Below are positions 1-6,377 of a stretch of DNA of 6,377 nt, in pieces. How positions within the stretch are numbered: the first letter of the stretch is position 1; each line of letters starts with the position of its first letter. The stretch is from an uncultured Campylobacter sp. (GTDB lineage Bacteria > Campylobacterota > Campylobacteria > Campylobacterales > Campylobacteraceae): positions 1 to 6,377 of the forward strand of contig CAMUNZ010000059.1 in NCBI GenBank assembly GCA_947090385.1. Direction: 5' to 3'. The translations under genes and the position numbers were made by a program. The notes below the pieces were generated by a model. That model was given only the letters and a program-made list of their open reading frames with translations. It ran no database searches and was not told the origin of the DNA.

Positions 1-1619
1 CTTGAGATATTTTTTTCTCCACTATTTAAACAAGCACGAATTATCGATGAATTTATATCATAAAGCGAATAAAATCTATCAAAAATAAAACTTATAACTA
101 AATTTTCATCAAATTTTGCATAATTAGCAAGTAATTTTTTTACGATTTTTTCTATATCAAAATCCAAATTCTGATTTAAAACTATTTTTATAATTCCCAA
201 AGCGTTTCTTCTAAGCGCATAAGGATCTTTATTTCCGCTTGGAATTTTATTTATGCTAAACAAAGATAAAATCGTATCAATTTTATTTGCAAGTGCAACA
301 ATACTTGAAAATTTCGTGCTTGGAAGTTTTGAATTTTCGCTATTTGGTAAATATTGCTCGCTAATTGCAAGCGAAATTTGATCGTTTTCACCCATATTTT
401 TAGCATAATATCCGCCCATAACACCTTGCAACTCGCTAAATTCGCCAACCATAGAACTTACCAAATCAGCTTTACTTAATAAAACAGCCTTTTTTAAATC
501 TTTTAAATTTTCATCATAAATTTCACCTAAAATTTCTGCGATTTTAATCTCTCTTTGAGTTTTATCAAAAATAGAACCAAGTTCATTCATAAAAGTTACA
601 TTTTTTAATTTCTCAGGATTTAAACCATTTTTATTATCGCTATCCCAAAAAAACATCGCATCGCTTAATCTAGCTCTTAAAACTTTTTGATTTCCTGCTT
701 TTATCTCTTTATAGTTATCACTAATTGCATTACTAATCACTATAAATTTATTGCTTAAATTTCCATTTTGAAAAATTGGAAAATATCTTTGATTTACTTT
801 CATTGAAGTTATAATAACCTCTTTTGGTAATTTTAAAAATTCCTCCTCAAACTCGCATAAAAGGGATTTTGGAGATTCGGTTATCGCGCAAACTTCATCC
901 AAAAGCTCTAAATCTTTTTCAATTTCAAAATTATTTGTTTTTTCTAATTTTTCAAACTCGTTTAAAATAATTTTTTTTCTATCTTCATAATCTAAAATCA
1001 CGCCGAATTTTTTTAAATCTTCGAAATAATCATTAAATTTTACCAAATCATAACCAAATTTTCTATGTGGAAAAAATCCATCAGTACTTTTTACCCCAAA
1101 AATTTCAAAATTCAAAAACTCATTGCCAAGTTTGCAAAAAACATTTCTAACAGGTCTTATAAATTCAAACTCGCCTTGTCCCCAACGCATAGATTTGCCA
1201 AAATTCAAACTTTCTAACCAATTTTTTATCAAATCTGGCAAAATTTCCTTACTATTTTTTCCTGAAATTTTTTCTTCAAAATATAAAACTTCATTTCCAT
1301 TAATCAATTTAAATTTAAGCTCATTTTCTGAAATTTTACATTTTTTAGCAAAAGATAAAGCCGCTTTATTCCAACTTCCATCATTATTTAAAGCAACTTT
1401 TTTTGGCGCACCTGTTTGAAATTTTATAAAATCTTCTTGCTTTTGTGGAAAATTTTCGCTAAAAATAATTAATCTTCGCGGTGTAAAATAAAATTTACAA
1501 TCACTTTTTAAACGATTTTCTTCTAATATCTTGCTAAATTTTGGCAAAATATTTTTATGCTCTTTTAAAAATGGAATCGCTGGAAGCTCCTCGACGCCGA
1601 TTTCAATCAATAAATTCAT
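1..1619 (-). CDS. glyS: Glycyl-tRNA synthetase beta subunit, C-terminus cut off by window edge
   Basis: This is the beta chain of the bacterial alpha2-beta2 glycyl-tRNA synthetase, which charges tRNA-Gly in the cytoplasm; the alpha chain (GlyQ) carries the core catalytic domain. I translated the minus strand from the ATG at 1619-1617. The frame stays open for 539 codons to the left edge, with no stop or frameshift. Family landmarks appear in order: LLIEIGVEELP at residues 3-13, FYFTPRRL near 43-50, MRWGQGEFEFIRPV near 142-156, ITESP near 243, NQRYFPIF near 278, VLRARLSDAMFFWDSD near 310-325, VTFMNELGS near 340, DLVSSMVGEFSELQGVMGG near 384-402, and SGNKDPYALRRNALG near 455-470. Family members are usually a little under 700 residues, so roughly the last 130-150 (the tRNA-binding end) are missing. 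The start is set by the usual family N-terminus and by an AAAGGA site 6 bases upstream. The gene directly upstream is not glyQ. Confidence 0.97.
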   Translation of the reverse strand, partial: MNLLIEIGVEELPAIPFLKEHKNILPKFSKILEENRLKSDCKFYFTPRRLIIFSENFPQKQEDFIKFQTGAPKKVALNNDGSWNKAALSFAKKCKISENELKFKLINGNEVLYFEEKISGKNSKEILPDLIKNWLESLNFGKSMRWGQGEFEFIRPVRNVFCKLGNEFLNFEIFGVKSTDGFFPHRKFGYDLVKFNDYFEDLKKFGVILDYEDRKKIILNEFEKLEKTNNFEIEKDLELLDEVCAITESPKSLLCEFEEEFLKLPKEVIITSMKVNQRYFPIFQNGNLSNKFIVISNAISDNYKEIKAGNQKVLRARLSDAMFFWDSDNKNGLNPEKLKNVTFMNELGSIFDKTQREIKIAEILGEIYDENLKDLKKAVLLSKADLVSSMVGEFSELQGVMGGYYAKNMGENDQISLAISEQYLPNSENSKLPSTKFSSIVALANKIDTILSLFSINKIPSGNKDPYALRRNALGIIKIVLNQNLDFDIEKIVKKLLANYAKFDENLVISFIFDRFYSLYDINSSIIRACLNSGEKNIS

Positions 1620-1625
1620 ATTTTT

Positions 1626-1631
1626 TCCTTT
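1626..1631 (-). promoter_or_regulatory. Ribosome binding site of glyS
   Basis: On the minus strand AAAGGA lies 6 bases before the ATG at 1619-1617. It supports this start over the in-frame ATG at 1697-1695, which has only T-rich sequence before it. Confidence 0.75.
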
Positions 1632-1692
1632 ATAATTCTTTTTTAATTCATTATTTTTTAAAACTTGTTTATTAAATCCAACAATCAAAAAA

Positions 1693-1698
1693 ATCATA
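1693..1698 (-). promoter_or_regulatory. Possible -10 box (TATGAT) of a glyS promoter
   Basis: TATGAT on the minus strand is one mismatch from the sigma-70 consensus TATAAT. It follows a run of spaced T tracts (roughly 1699-1728), which resembles Campylobacter and Helicobacter promoters, where periodic T-rich DNA takes the place of a -35 box. Transcription would start near 1686 and give a leader of about 67 bases. Such hexamers are common by chance in DNA this AT-rich, so this is weak. glyS could simply be read from the upstream operon, because I see no hairpin terminator in the gap. Confidence 0.22.
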
Positions 1699-1726
1699 AA
1701 TAAAACAAACAAAATTAAAATAAAAA

Positions 1727-1738
1727 AATCAATCAATC
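1727..1738 (-). repeat. Tetranucleotide repeat (GATT)x3 across the nuclease stop codon
   Basis: On the minus strand three GATT units run from 1738 to 1727 and continue into a T run (1726-1722). The repeat contains the end of the upstream nuclease (Ile-Asp, then TGA at 1731-1729). Loss of one unit would remove that stop from the reading frame and shift translation into the frame that is open into glyS. Three units is short for a true contingency repeat. Confidence 0.6.
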
Positions 1739-3024
1739 AAAATCTCCAATTCGTTTTTATATTTTAGAATTCTAACTCCAAAAAATGTTACATTATCGGA
1801 ATTTTGTAATCTTTTTTTATGTGAAAAAACTCGTATTTTACCAAAATCTCCAAAAAGATAGCCATTTTTTAAATTTCCGCTGATTTTTTCGATTACATCG
1901 CCACTTTTAGCAGTTTTTATATCTTTTATCATAAAATTATTTGCATTTGTAAAACCAATTTTGTTTATAATTTCATAATCTATAATTTGAAAATTTCCTT
2001 TAAAAAATCCGATGTCTTTCACTAAAATATTGATAACTTCGCCTTTTTTAAGAGTGTGAAATTTATCATATACATAAACGCCTTTTTTATCGTTTTGTGC
2101 GATATTAAAACCAAAATTATCAGCAAAAGTTACAACTGCATTTTTTATCAAAACTGAATTTTCTAATTGAGTTTTGTTATGAATTTCACTCAATTTTAAA
2201 TTTTTTTGTTCTTCTAAAATATCTTCTTTATAAGAAACCGGCTCTAAATTTAAAGAAAAATATAACGGATAATGATCGCTTGGAAAATTCTCAAAAAAAC
2301 TTGGTTTTCTTACGCCAAAACTATCTTTTTTATAAAATTTATATAAATTTTTATTAATCAAAACATGATCCATAGAACCGCCACTAACATGACTTTGACG
2401 CAAATTAGCTGGAATTTGACGCCATAAATTTTCATAATTTTTAAGATCTTTAAGAATAAAATTTTGACCGTAATTTGAATTAAAATCACCAAGCAAAATT
2501 GAATTTGGATAAGATTTTATAGCATTTTGTAAAACTGCACTAGCTCGTTTTTTTGCCTCGATATTTTTATATCCACCAGCTGGAAAATGCACGACAAAAA
2601 ACGAAACATTTTCGCCGTTAAAATTAAATTCTACTCGCAAAATTTCTCTTGTTTTTACTCCGCTTACTTTAAAAATTTCACTTTTTTTAAATGGAATTTT
2701 AGAAATCAATCCAAGCCCGATGGGTGCGCCTTTTTGTTTTGTAAAAACTTGAAAATTATAATCTGTTAAAGATGCCAAATCTTTTAAAACTTTATTATTT
2801 TCAATTTCTTGAAGCGCGATTACATCGGCATCTAAACCATTTATAATTTTTGCGATTTTGTTTAACTTTTTTTTATAATCTTTTTCGTTCCAATTTTTAA
2901 AATCTTTGTATTCGCTACCTATAAAATTTCCGTCAAACAAATTCTCTGTGTTAAAAGTAGCTATTTTTATTTCATTTGCGAAAATTTGAAAAATAAATAA
3001 AAAAATTACTAAATTTTTTTTCAA
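1729..3024 (-). CDS. Secreted endonuclease/exonuclease/phosphatase-family nuclease with OB-like C-terminal region
   Basis: The 431-residue protein is probably an exported DNase-type phosphodiesterase. Residues 1-16 form a signal peptide: MKKN, a hydrophobic core, and likely cleavage after IFA. Residues 20-260 are a DNase I-like (EEP) domain with the metal-binding and catalytic motifs intact: TFNTENLF (Asn25), ALQEIEN (Glu73), VVHFPAGG (His146), LGDFNSN (Asp180, Asn182), MDHVLI (Asp219) and SDHYPL (Asp250, His251). After a charged linker (about 262-288), residues 290-431 look like one or two OB-fold nucleic-acid-binding modules, as in other extracellular bacterial nucleases. The start is TTG at 3024-3022, because it gives a complete signal peptide and has AAGGA 6 bases upstream. 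It overlaps the trmL stop by 4 bases (TTGA), so translation is probably coupled. The substrate (DNA, RNA or a phospholipid) is not proven; nuclease is favoured because of the OB tail. No sphingomyelinase or AP-endonuclease assignment is justified. Confidence 0.88.
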   Translation of the reverse strand: MKKNLVIFLFIFQIFANEIKIATFNTENLFDGNFIGSEYKDFKNWNEKDYKKKLNKIAKIINGLDADVIALQEIENNKVLKDLASLTDYNFQVFTKQKGAPIGLGLISKIPFKKSEIFKVSGVKTREILRVEFNFNGENVSFFVVHFPAGGYKNIEAKKRASAVLQNAIKSYPNSILLGDFNSNYGQNFILKDLKNYENLWRQIPANLRQSHVSGGSMDHVLINKNLYKFYKKDSFGVRKPSFFENFPSDHYPLYFSLNLEPVSYKEDILEEQKNLKLSEIHNKTQLENSVLIKNAVVTFADNFGFNIAQNDKKGVYVYDKFHTLKKGEVINILVKDIGFFKGNFQIIDYEIINKIGFTNANNFMIKDIKTAKSGDVIEKISGNLKNGYLFGDFGKIRVFSHKKRLQNSDNVTFFGVRILKYKNELEILID

Positions 3025-3494
3025 ATTATATCCTTAAATTTTTCTATATTTTGTCTTATAGCTTCGTAAGTTACGATGCCTACGCTCATTGCCAAATTTA
3101 AACTTCTACCATTTTTGCCCATAGGAATTGTCATCAAATTTGGAGAAATTTCATCCATAAACCATTTTGGTGTTCCATGGCTTTCGCTACCAAAAATTAA
3201 AAAATCATTCTCTTCAAATTTAAAATCATAATAAAATTTATCAGTTTTTGTGGTCGCGATAAACATTCTTGATTTTTTATTTCTATTTTTATCATAAAAT
3301 TCATCCAAATTTTCCCAAATAACCGGATTTAATTTTTTCCAATAATCAAGCCCAGCGCGACGAACAGATTTATCATCAAGAGAAAAAATCGTAGGTTTTA
3401 CAATATGAAGTTTGCATTCAGCATTTACGCACATTCTACCAATCGCGCCAGTATTTTGCGGAATTTGTGGAGTTATCAAAACTATATTAAACAT
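3021..3494 (-). CDS. trmL: tRNA (cytidine(34)-2'-O)-methyltransferase
   Basis: This SPOUT-class methyltransferase uses S-adenosylmethionine to methylate the 2'-OH of the wobble nucleotide 34 in tRNA-Leu isoacceptors in the cytoplasm. Its 157 residues match the usual TrmL length, meaning a bare trefoil-knot domain with no extension. Visible motifs are PQIPQNTGAIGR (9-20), SVRRAGLDYW (43-52), the knot strand LIFGSESHGTP (99-109), and the SAM-binding IPMGKNGRSLNLAMSVGI (123-140) followed by VTYEAIRQ. The ATG at 3494-3492 directly follows the purU stop TAA with no gap. A weak GGTGA (3507-3503) lies 8 bases upstream, so translation is probably coupled to purU. The 3' end overlaps the nuclease start by 4 bases. 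The family also holds related SpoU-type enzymes (TrmH, TrmJ, RlmB), but length and motifs fit TrmL best. The exact tRNA targets here are inferred. Confidence 0.93.
   Translation of the reverse strand: MFNIVLITPQIPQNTGAIGRMCVNAECKLHIVKPTIFSLDDKSVRRAGLDYWKKLNPVIWENLDEFYDKNRNKKSRMFIATTKTDKFYYDFKFEENDFLIFGSESHGTPKWFMDEISPNLMTIPMGKNGRSLNLAMSVGIVTYEAIRQNIEKFKDII
3031..3035 (-). promoter_or_regulatory. Ribosome binding site of the nuclease, inside the trmL end
   Basis: AAGGA on the minus strand lies 6 bases before the TTG at 3024-3022 and within the last codons of trmL. It supports the unusual TTG start. The next bases read TATAAT, but that is spacer and trmL coding sequence rather than a convincing promoter. 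Confidence 0.65.
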
Positions 3495-4328
3495 TTAAAA
3501 AATCACCGTTTTATTATCATAAACAAAAATTCTATCGTCAAAAACTAGATCAAGAGCGGCTGCTAAAACATTTCTTTCTACATTCCGTCCAGCCCTTTGC
3601 ATATATTGCCAACTCATTTCGTGATTTACTCTTATAACATCTTGAGTGATAATCGGACCTTCATCTAAATCTCCAGTTACAAAATGTGCCGTCGCACCGA
3701 TTATTTTAACGCCTCTTTCATAAGCTTGTTTATAAGGATTTGCGCCGATAAAAGCTGGTAAAAATGAGTGATGAATGTTTATCATTTTTTGTGGGAAATG
3801 CGAAACAAAATCATCACTTAAAATTCTCATATATTTTGCCAAAATTATATAATCAAATTCGTAATTCTTAAGCAATTTTATAAGTTCTTTTTCATGTTCT
3901 TCTCTACTTAAATTTTCACTTTTTACACAAAAAAATGGAATTTCAAATTTTTCAACTAAATTTCTTAAATCATCGTGATTTGCGATAACTGCTAAAATAT
4001 TTGCATTTAATTCATTGCTATAATGCTTTATAAGCAAATCTCCTAAACAATGCGTTTCTTTTGTGGCTAAAATTACTATATTTTTTTTTGAAACTTCAAA
4101 AATTTCAATCTTTGCACGACCACCAAGCATAGCATCAAGCGTACTTTTTAAAGAATTTACATCCAAATTCTCGCCATAAATTTCAGCACGATAAAAAAAT
4201 TTATTTTTTTCGTGATCAACAAATTCATGATTTGTCAAAATATTTAAACTAAACTTAAAAATGATATCAGAAATTCTATAAACCAAACCTTTTTCATCAT
4301 CACAATAAATTTTTAAAACATAATTCAT
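3495..4328 (-). CDS. purU: Formyltetrahydrofolate deformylase
   Basis: PurU hydrolyses 10-formyltetrahydrofolate to tetrahydrofolate and formate. It balances the folate pool and supplies formate for purine synthesis where PurT is present. The 277 residues match the usual length of about 280. An N-terminal ACT domain (about 1-78; YVLKIYCDDEKGLVYRISD), the likely regulatory part, precedes a formyltransferase-like catalytic domain (about 82-277). The catalytic domain shows NIVILATKETHCLGDLL, ILAVIANHDDLR, IILAKYMRILS, the catalytic INIHHSFLPAF (Asn184, His186) and HFVTGDLDEGPII (Asp222, matching the PurN catalytic Asp by motif position). The ACT domain and the GANPYKQAYERGVKIIGATA stretch separate it from PurN. 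The ATG at 4328-4326 has AAGG 6 bases upstream, overlapping the ftsK stop codon. A run of nine A sits between the two domains. Confidence 0.96.
   Translation of the reverse strand: MNYVLKIYCDDEKGLVYRISDIIFKFSLNILTNHEFVDHEKNKFFYRAEIYGENLDVNSLKSTLDAMLGGRAKIEIFEVSKKNIVILATKETHCLGDLLIKHYSNELNANILAVIANHDDLRNLVEKFEIPFFCVKSENLSREEHEKELIKLLKNYEFDYIILAKYMRILSDDFVSHFPQKMINIHHSFLPAFIGANPYKQAYERGVKIIGATAHFVTGDLDEGPIITQDVIRVNHEMSWQYMQRAGRNVERNVLAAALDLVFDDRIFVYDNKTVIF
4081..4089 (-). repeat. Run of nine A at the PurU domain junction
   Basis: The coding strand reads TC followed by nine A and then TATAG, encoding Ser-Lys-Lys-Asn at residues 80-83, exactly between the ACT and catalytic domains. It is the longest homopolymer I noticed in the window. 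Runs of this length can cause polymerase slippage, but they are also common in such AT-rich genes. Confidence 0.7.
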
Positions 4329-4334
4329 TTTTTG

Positions 4335-4338
4335 CCTT
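4335..4338 (-). promoter_or_regulatory. Ribosome binding site of purU, overlapping the ftsK stop
   Basis: AAGG at 4338-4335 on the minus strand begins within the ftsK TAA (4340-4338) and lies 6 bases before the purU ATG. Ribosomes ending ftsK would therefore stop on the purU initiation site. Confidence 0.7.
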
Positions 4339-6377
4339 TAAATTAAAATATCTCTTTGCCCTTTTGCATTTAAATCGCTTAAAATTCCCATTTGCGCCAT
4401 TTGTTCGATTATGGTGGCAGCTCTGTTATAGCCGATTTTAAGCCTTCTTTGCAAATATGAAATAGAAGTTTTTTTATCTGTCAAGATTATCTGTTTTGCT
4501 TCTTCAAAAAGCTCATCAAGTTCGCCATTTGAAGTAAAATTTGAAATTTGAGCGCTATTTTCACCCTCTTCTTTTAAAAATTTTTCATCATAAACAACCT
4601 CTTGTTCGTTTTTTAAAAATTCAACAACTTTTTCAATCTCGCCTTCACTGGCAAAAGGTGCATGAAGTCTAACAAGCCCTGGACTTGCAGGAGGAGTAAA
4701 AAGCATATCGCCACGACCAAGCAAACTTTCAGCACCAACTTGATCTAAAATTACTTTGCTATCTATTTTTTGTCCTACTCTGAAGCTAATTCTGCTTGGC
4801 AAATTCGCTTTTATAAGCCCAGTTACTACATCTACACTTGGACGTTGTGTTGCTACTATTAGATGAATTCCGCTAGCTCTTGCCATTTGTGCAAGTCTTG
4901 CTATGTAATGCTCGACATCCTTCCCACTAGTCATCATCAAATCGGCTAATTCATCAATAATAACAACAATATAAGGAAAAATTTCGCCGCCTACACTTGC
5001 CATTTTTTCATTATAACTTTCGATATTTTTAGCTTTATTATGACTCATAAGTGTGTTTCGTCTTTCCATTTCATAAACTAAATTAGAAAGCGCAGTAATT
5101 GCTTGTTTTGGATGAGTTATAACTGGCGTAAGAAGATGAGGTATATCGTTATAAATACTAAATTCAAGCATTTTTGGATCAATCATAACAAGACGAAGAG
5201 TTTTTGGAGAATTTCTGTAAAGAAGGCTAAGTAAAATAGCATTTATCCCAACGCTTTTTCCACTACCTGTCGTTCCTGCTATCAAAAGATGTGGAAGTTT
5301 TTTTAAATCTGTTATAAAAGCTCGTCCTACAATATCTTTACCAAGCGCAATCGTAAGTGGACTAGAAGAGGTTTTATAAATTTCATCATCCAAAATTTCT
5401 TTTAAATAAATCGTTTCGATATTTTTATTTGGAATTTCAATTCCTACGACATCTTTACCTGGAATTGGCGCTTGTATGCGAATTGTGCTAGCTTTTAACG
5501 CCATTGCCAAATCATCTTGCAAGTTTAAAATTCTACTAACTTTTATATTTGAAGCCGGTTTAAATTCAAAAGTTGTAACAACAGGACCAGAATACGTCCT
5601 AATCACATCACCTTCGATTTTAAATTTAGAAAGTTTATCCATCAAATCAGAAATTTTTTGATCAATTTCGTCTTCGTTTATGCTGATTTTATGTTTTGGA
5701 ACATCATTTAACAATTTTAAAGATGGAAGATTAAAATCTTGTGGTTTTTCAATACTACCTTTTTCCATCTCATCAAGAAGTTTTTTATTTTCAGCAACTT
5801 CGTTTAAATGTTCTATTTTGCCAAGTTTTTTTGGTTTTGATGTTTTTATTTGAGGTAGCTCATTTTGTATAAAAGTCTCTTCTTTATTTTCTTCGTAAAT
5901 TTCTAATTTCTCTTCTTTTTTAGGTTCATTTAAAATTAAAATTTCGTCGCTTTTATCTTTTGCATTTAAATCCGTTTTATCTTCAAAATTTAAAATAAAT
6001 TTTTCATTATTCAAAATTTTTGTCTTATTTGTGATTTTTTTATTAAACAAAATTTTTATCAAAATAAAAAAATTCTCTTCAAAAATTAAAATAATCGACA
6101 AAATATATAAAATTATATTAAAAACCCAAACGCCGACTAATCCGATTTGCAGTTTTAAAGTATTTACAACAGCTTCGCCAACAAAACCACCAAAATTCAT
6201 AAAAATGGCTTGTGTGATGTTTATCGACAAAAAAAGAAGTAAAATACCACAAATAAATTCTAAACTTCTTAAATCAAATTTTTTAAAATTTTTATAAACA
6301 ATATAAAAAATTATCAAAAACAAAAATGGATAAATAAAGGCAAATGGGCCAAAAAATTTATAATTAACTTTTCCTAA
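4338..6377 (-). CDS. ftsK: DNA translocase FtsK, N-terminus cut off by window edge
   Basis: FtsK is a division-septum ATPase that pumps chromosomal DNA and activates Xer recombination to resolve chromosome dimers. In Campylobacterota the partner is the single recombinase XerH at difH. The frame is open to the right edge (679 codons visible), so the TTG at 6323 is not a real start. Numbering residues from that TTG: membrane segments lie around the edge (FGPFAFIYPFLFLIIFYIVY), at 21-41 and at about 58-82. These match TM2-TM4 of the family, so TM1 and perhaps 50-60 residues are missing. A short Lys/Glu-rich linker (about 95-200) follows. The motor has Walker A GTTGSGKS (350-357), Walker B YIVVIIDELADL (451-462; Asp457, Glu458), ATQRPSVDVVTGLIKANLPS (491-510) and LLGRGDML. 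The C-terminal gamma winged helix (about 600-655; ISYLQRRLKIGYNRAATIIE) reads polar sequences and contacts the recombinase. All core motifs are intact. SpoIIIE is the Gram-positive relative. Confidence 0.96.
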   Translation of the reverse strand, partial: LGKVNYKFFGPFAFIYPFLFLIIFYIVYKNFKKFDLRSLEFICGILLLFLSINITQAIFMNFGGFVGEAVVNTLKLQIGLVGVWVFNIILYILSIILIFEENFFILIKILFNKKITNKTKILNNEKFILNFEDKTDLNAKDKSDEILILNEPKKEEKLEIYEENKEETFIQNELPQIKTSKPKKLGKIEHLNEVAENKKLLDEMEKGSIEKPQDFNLPSLKLLNDVPKHKISINEDEIDQKISDLMDKLSKFKIEGDVIRTYSGPVVTTFEFKPASNIKVSRILNLQDDLAMALKASTIRIQAPIPGKDVVGIEIPNKNIETIYLKEILDDEIYKTSSSPLTIALGKDIVGRAFITDLKKLPHLLIAGTTGSGKSVGINAILLSLLYRNSPKTLRLVMIDPKMLEFSIYNDIPHLLTPVITHPKQAITALSNLVYEMERRNTLMSHNKAKNIESYNEKMASVGGEIFPYIVVIIDELADLMMTSGKDVEHYIARLAQMARASGIHLIVATQRPSVDVVTGLIKANLPSRISFRVGQKIDSKVILDQVGAESLLGRGDMLFTPPASPGLVRLHAPFASEGEIEKVVEFLKNEQEVVYDEKFLKEEGENSAQISNFTSNGELDELFEEAKQIILTDKKTSISYLQRRLKIGYNRAATIIEQMAQMGILSDLNAKGQRDILI

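Larger units (their letters stand above)
1620..1736 (-). other. Open hydrophobic frame in phase with glyS (probably untranslated leader)
   Basis: Reading upstream from the glyS ATG in the same frame, there is no stop until TGA at 1739-1737. The 39 extra codons include possible starts at TTG 1736-1734, TTG 1712-1710 and ATG 1697-1695. They encode a hydrophobic run (FFILILFVLFMIFLIVGF) followed by a Lys/Asn-rich stretch. This looks like a membrane segment, but T-rich DNA yields Phe, Leu and Ile by chance. GlyS is a soluble cytoplasmic enzyme whose family N-terminus is at 1619, so I read this as leader sequence. It is recorded because automated annotation could wrongly extend glyS into it. Confidence 0.4.

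Noticed and set aside
251..448. 65-codon minus-strand reading frame
   Set aside because: It lies wholly inside glyS in another frame, and its protein has no recognisable features.
1123..1419. 98-codon plus-strand reading frame
   Set aside because: It is antisense to the well-conserved glyS region that encodes MRWGQGEFEFIRPV; a shadow of that gene.
1620..1728. Terminator between the nuclease and glyS
   Set aside because: There are T runs but no GC stem or clear inverted repeat before them.
2587..2769. 60-codon plus-strand reading frame
   Set aside because: It is antisense to the EEP domain of the nuclease, whose motifs are intact in the minus frame.
3025..3030. Perfect TATAAT as a promoter for the nuclease
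   Set aside because: It sits directly before the start codon, so transcription would begin inside the coding region. It is explained by the trmL codons for Asp-Ile-Ile.
5476..5661. 61-codon plus-strand reading frame
   Set aside because: It is antisense to conserved ftsK motor-proximal sequence.
6031..6297. 88-codon plus-strand reading frame with hydrophobic and Lys-rich stretches
   Set aside because: It is antisense to the ftsK membrane segments and linker; its composition mirrors that region.
6321..6323. TTG as the start of ftsK
   Set aside because: The frame stays open for 18 more codons to the window edge, and these encode part of a family membrane segment (FGPFAFIYPF), so the true start is outside.
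1..6377. CRISPR array, insertion sequence, tRNA gene, toxin-antitoxin or defence system
   Set aside because: No spaced repeats, transposase motifs, tRNA-like folds or small paired frames were seen; the window is filled by five housekeeping-type genes.

Overview
The window is strongly AT-rich and fully packed with genes, all on the minus strand. The AT-biased codon use, the long A and T runs, and the AT-rich style of the proteins (many K, N, I, F) suggest a low-GC member of the Campylobacterota, most likely Campylobacter or a close relative. This placement is inferred from composition and protein style, not from a database match.

In transcription order (right to left) the genes are: ftsK (DNA translocase for chromosome segregation; its 5' end lies beyond the right edge), purU (formyltetrahydrofolate deformylase), trmL (tRNA wobble 2'-O-methyltransferase), a secreted endonuclease/exonuclease/phosphatase-fold nuclease with a C-terminal OB-like region, and glyS (glycyl-tRNA synthetase beta chain; its 3' end lies beyond the left edge). 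The first four are very tightly joined. There are 9 bases between ftsK and purU, none between purU and trmL (TAA directly followed by ATG), and a 4-base TTGA overlap between trmL and the nuclease. This looks like one transcript with coupled translation. The only real gap is about 109 bases between the nuclease and glyS. It has no hairpin terminator that I can see, but could hold a weak promoter.

Functionally this is a mixed housekeeping cluster of cell division and segregation, one-carbon and purine metabolism, tRNA modification and tRNA charging. The secreted nuclease is the only accessory-type member. I see no tRNA or rRNA gene, insertion sequence, CRISPR array, phage gene or defence system.

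The points most worth a second look are the nuclease's probable tandem OB-fold tail, and the nuclease-glyS junction. There a GATT tetranucleotide repeat sits on the nuclease stop codon, and an open hydrophobic reading frame runs in phase into glyS. None of this amounts to strong evidence for a new biological system.
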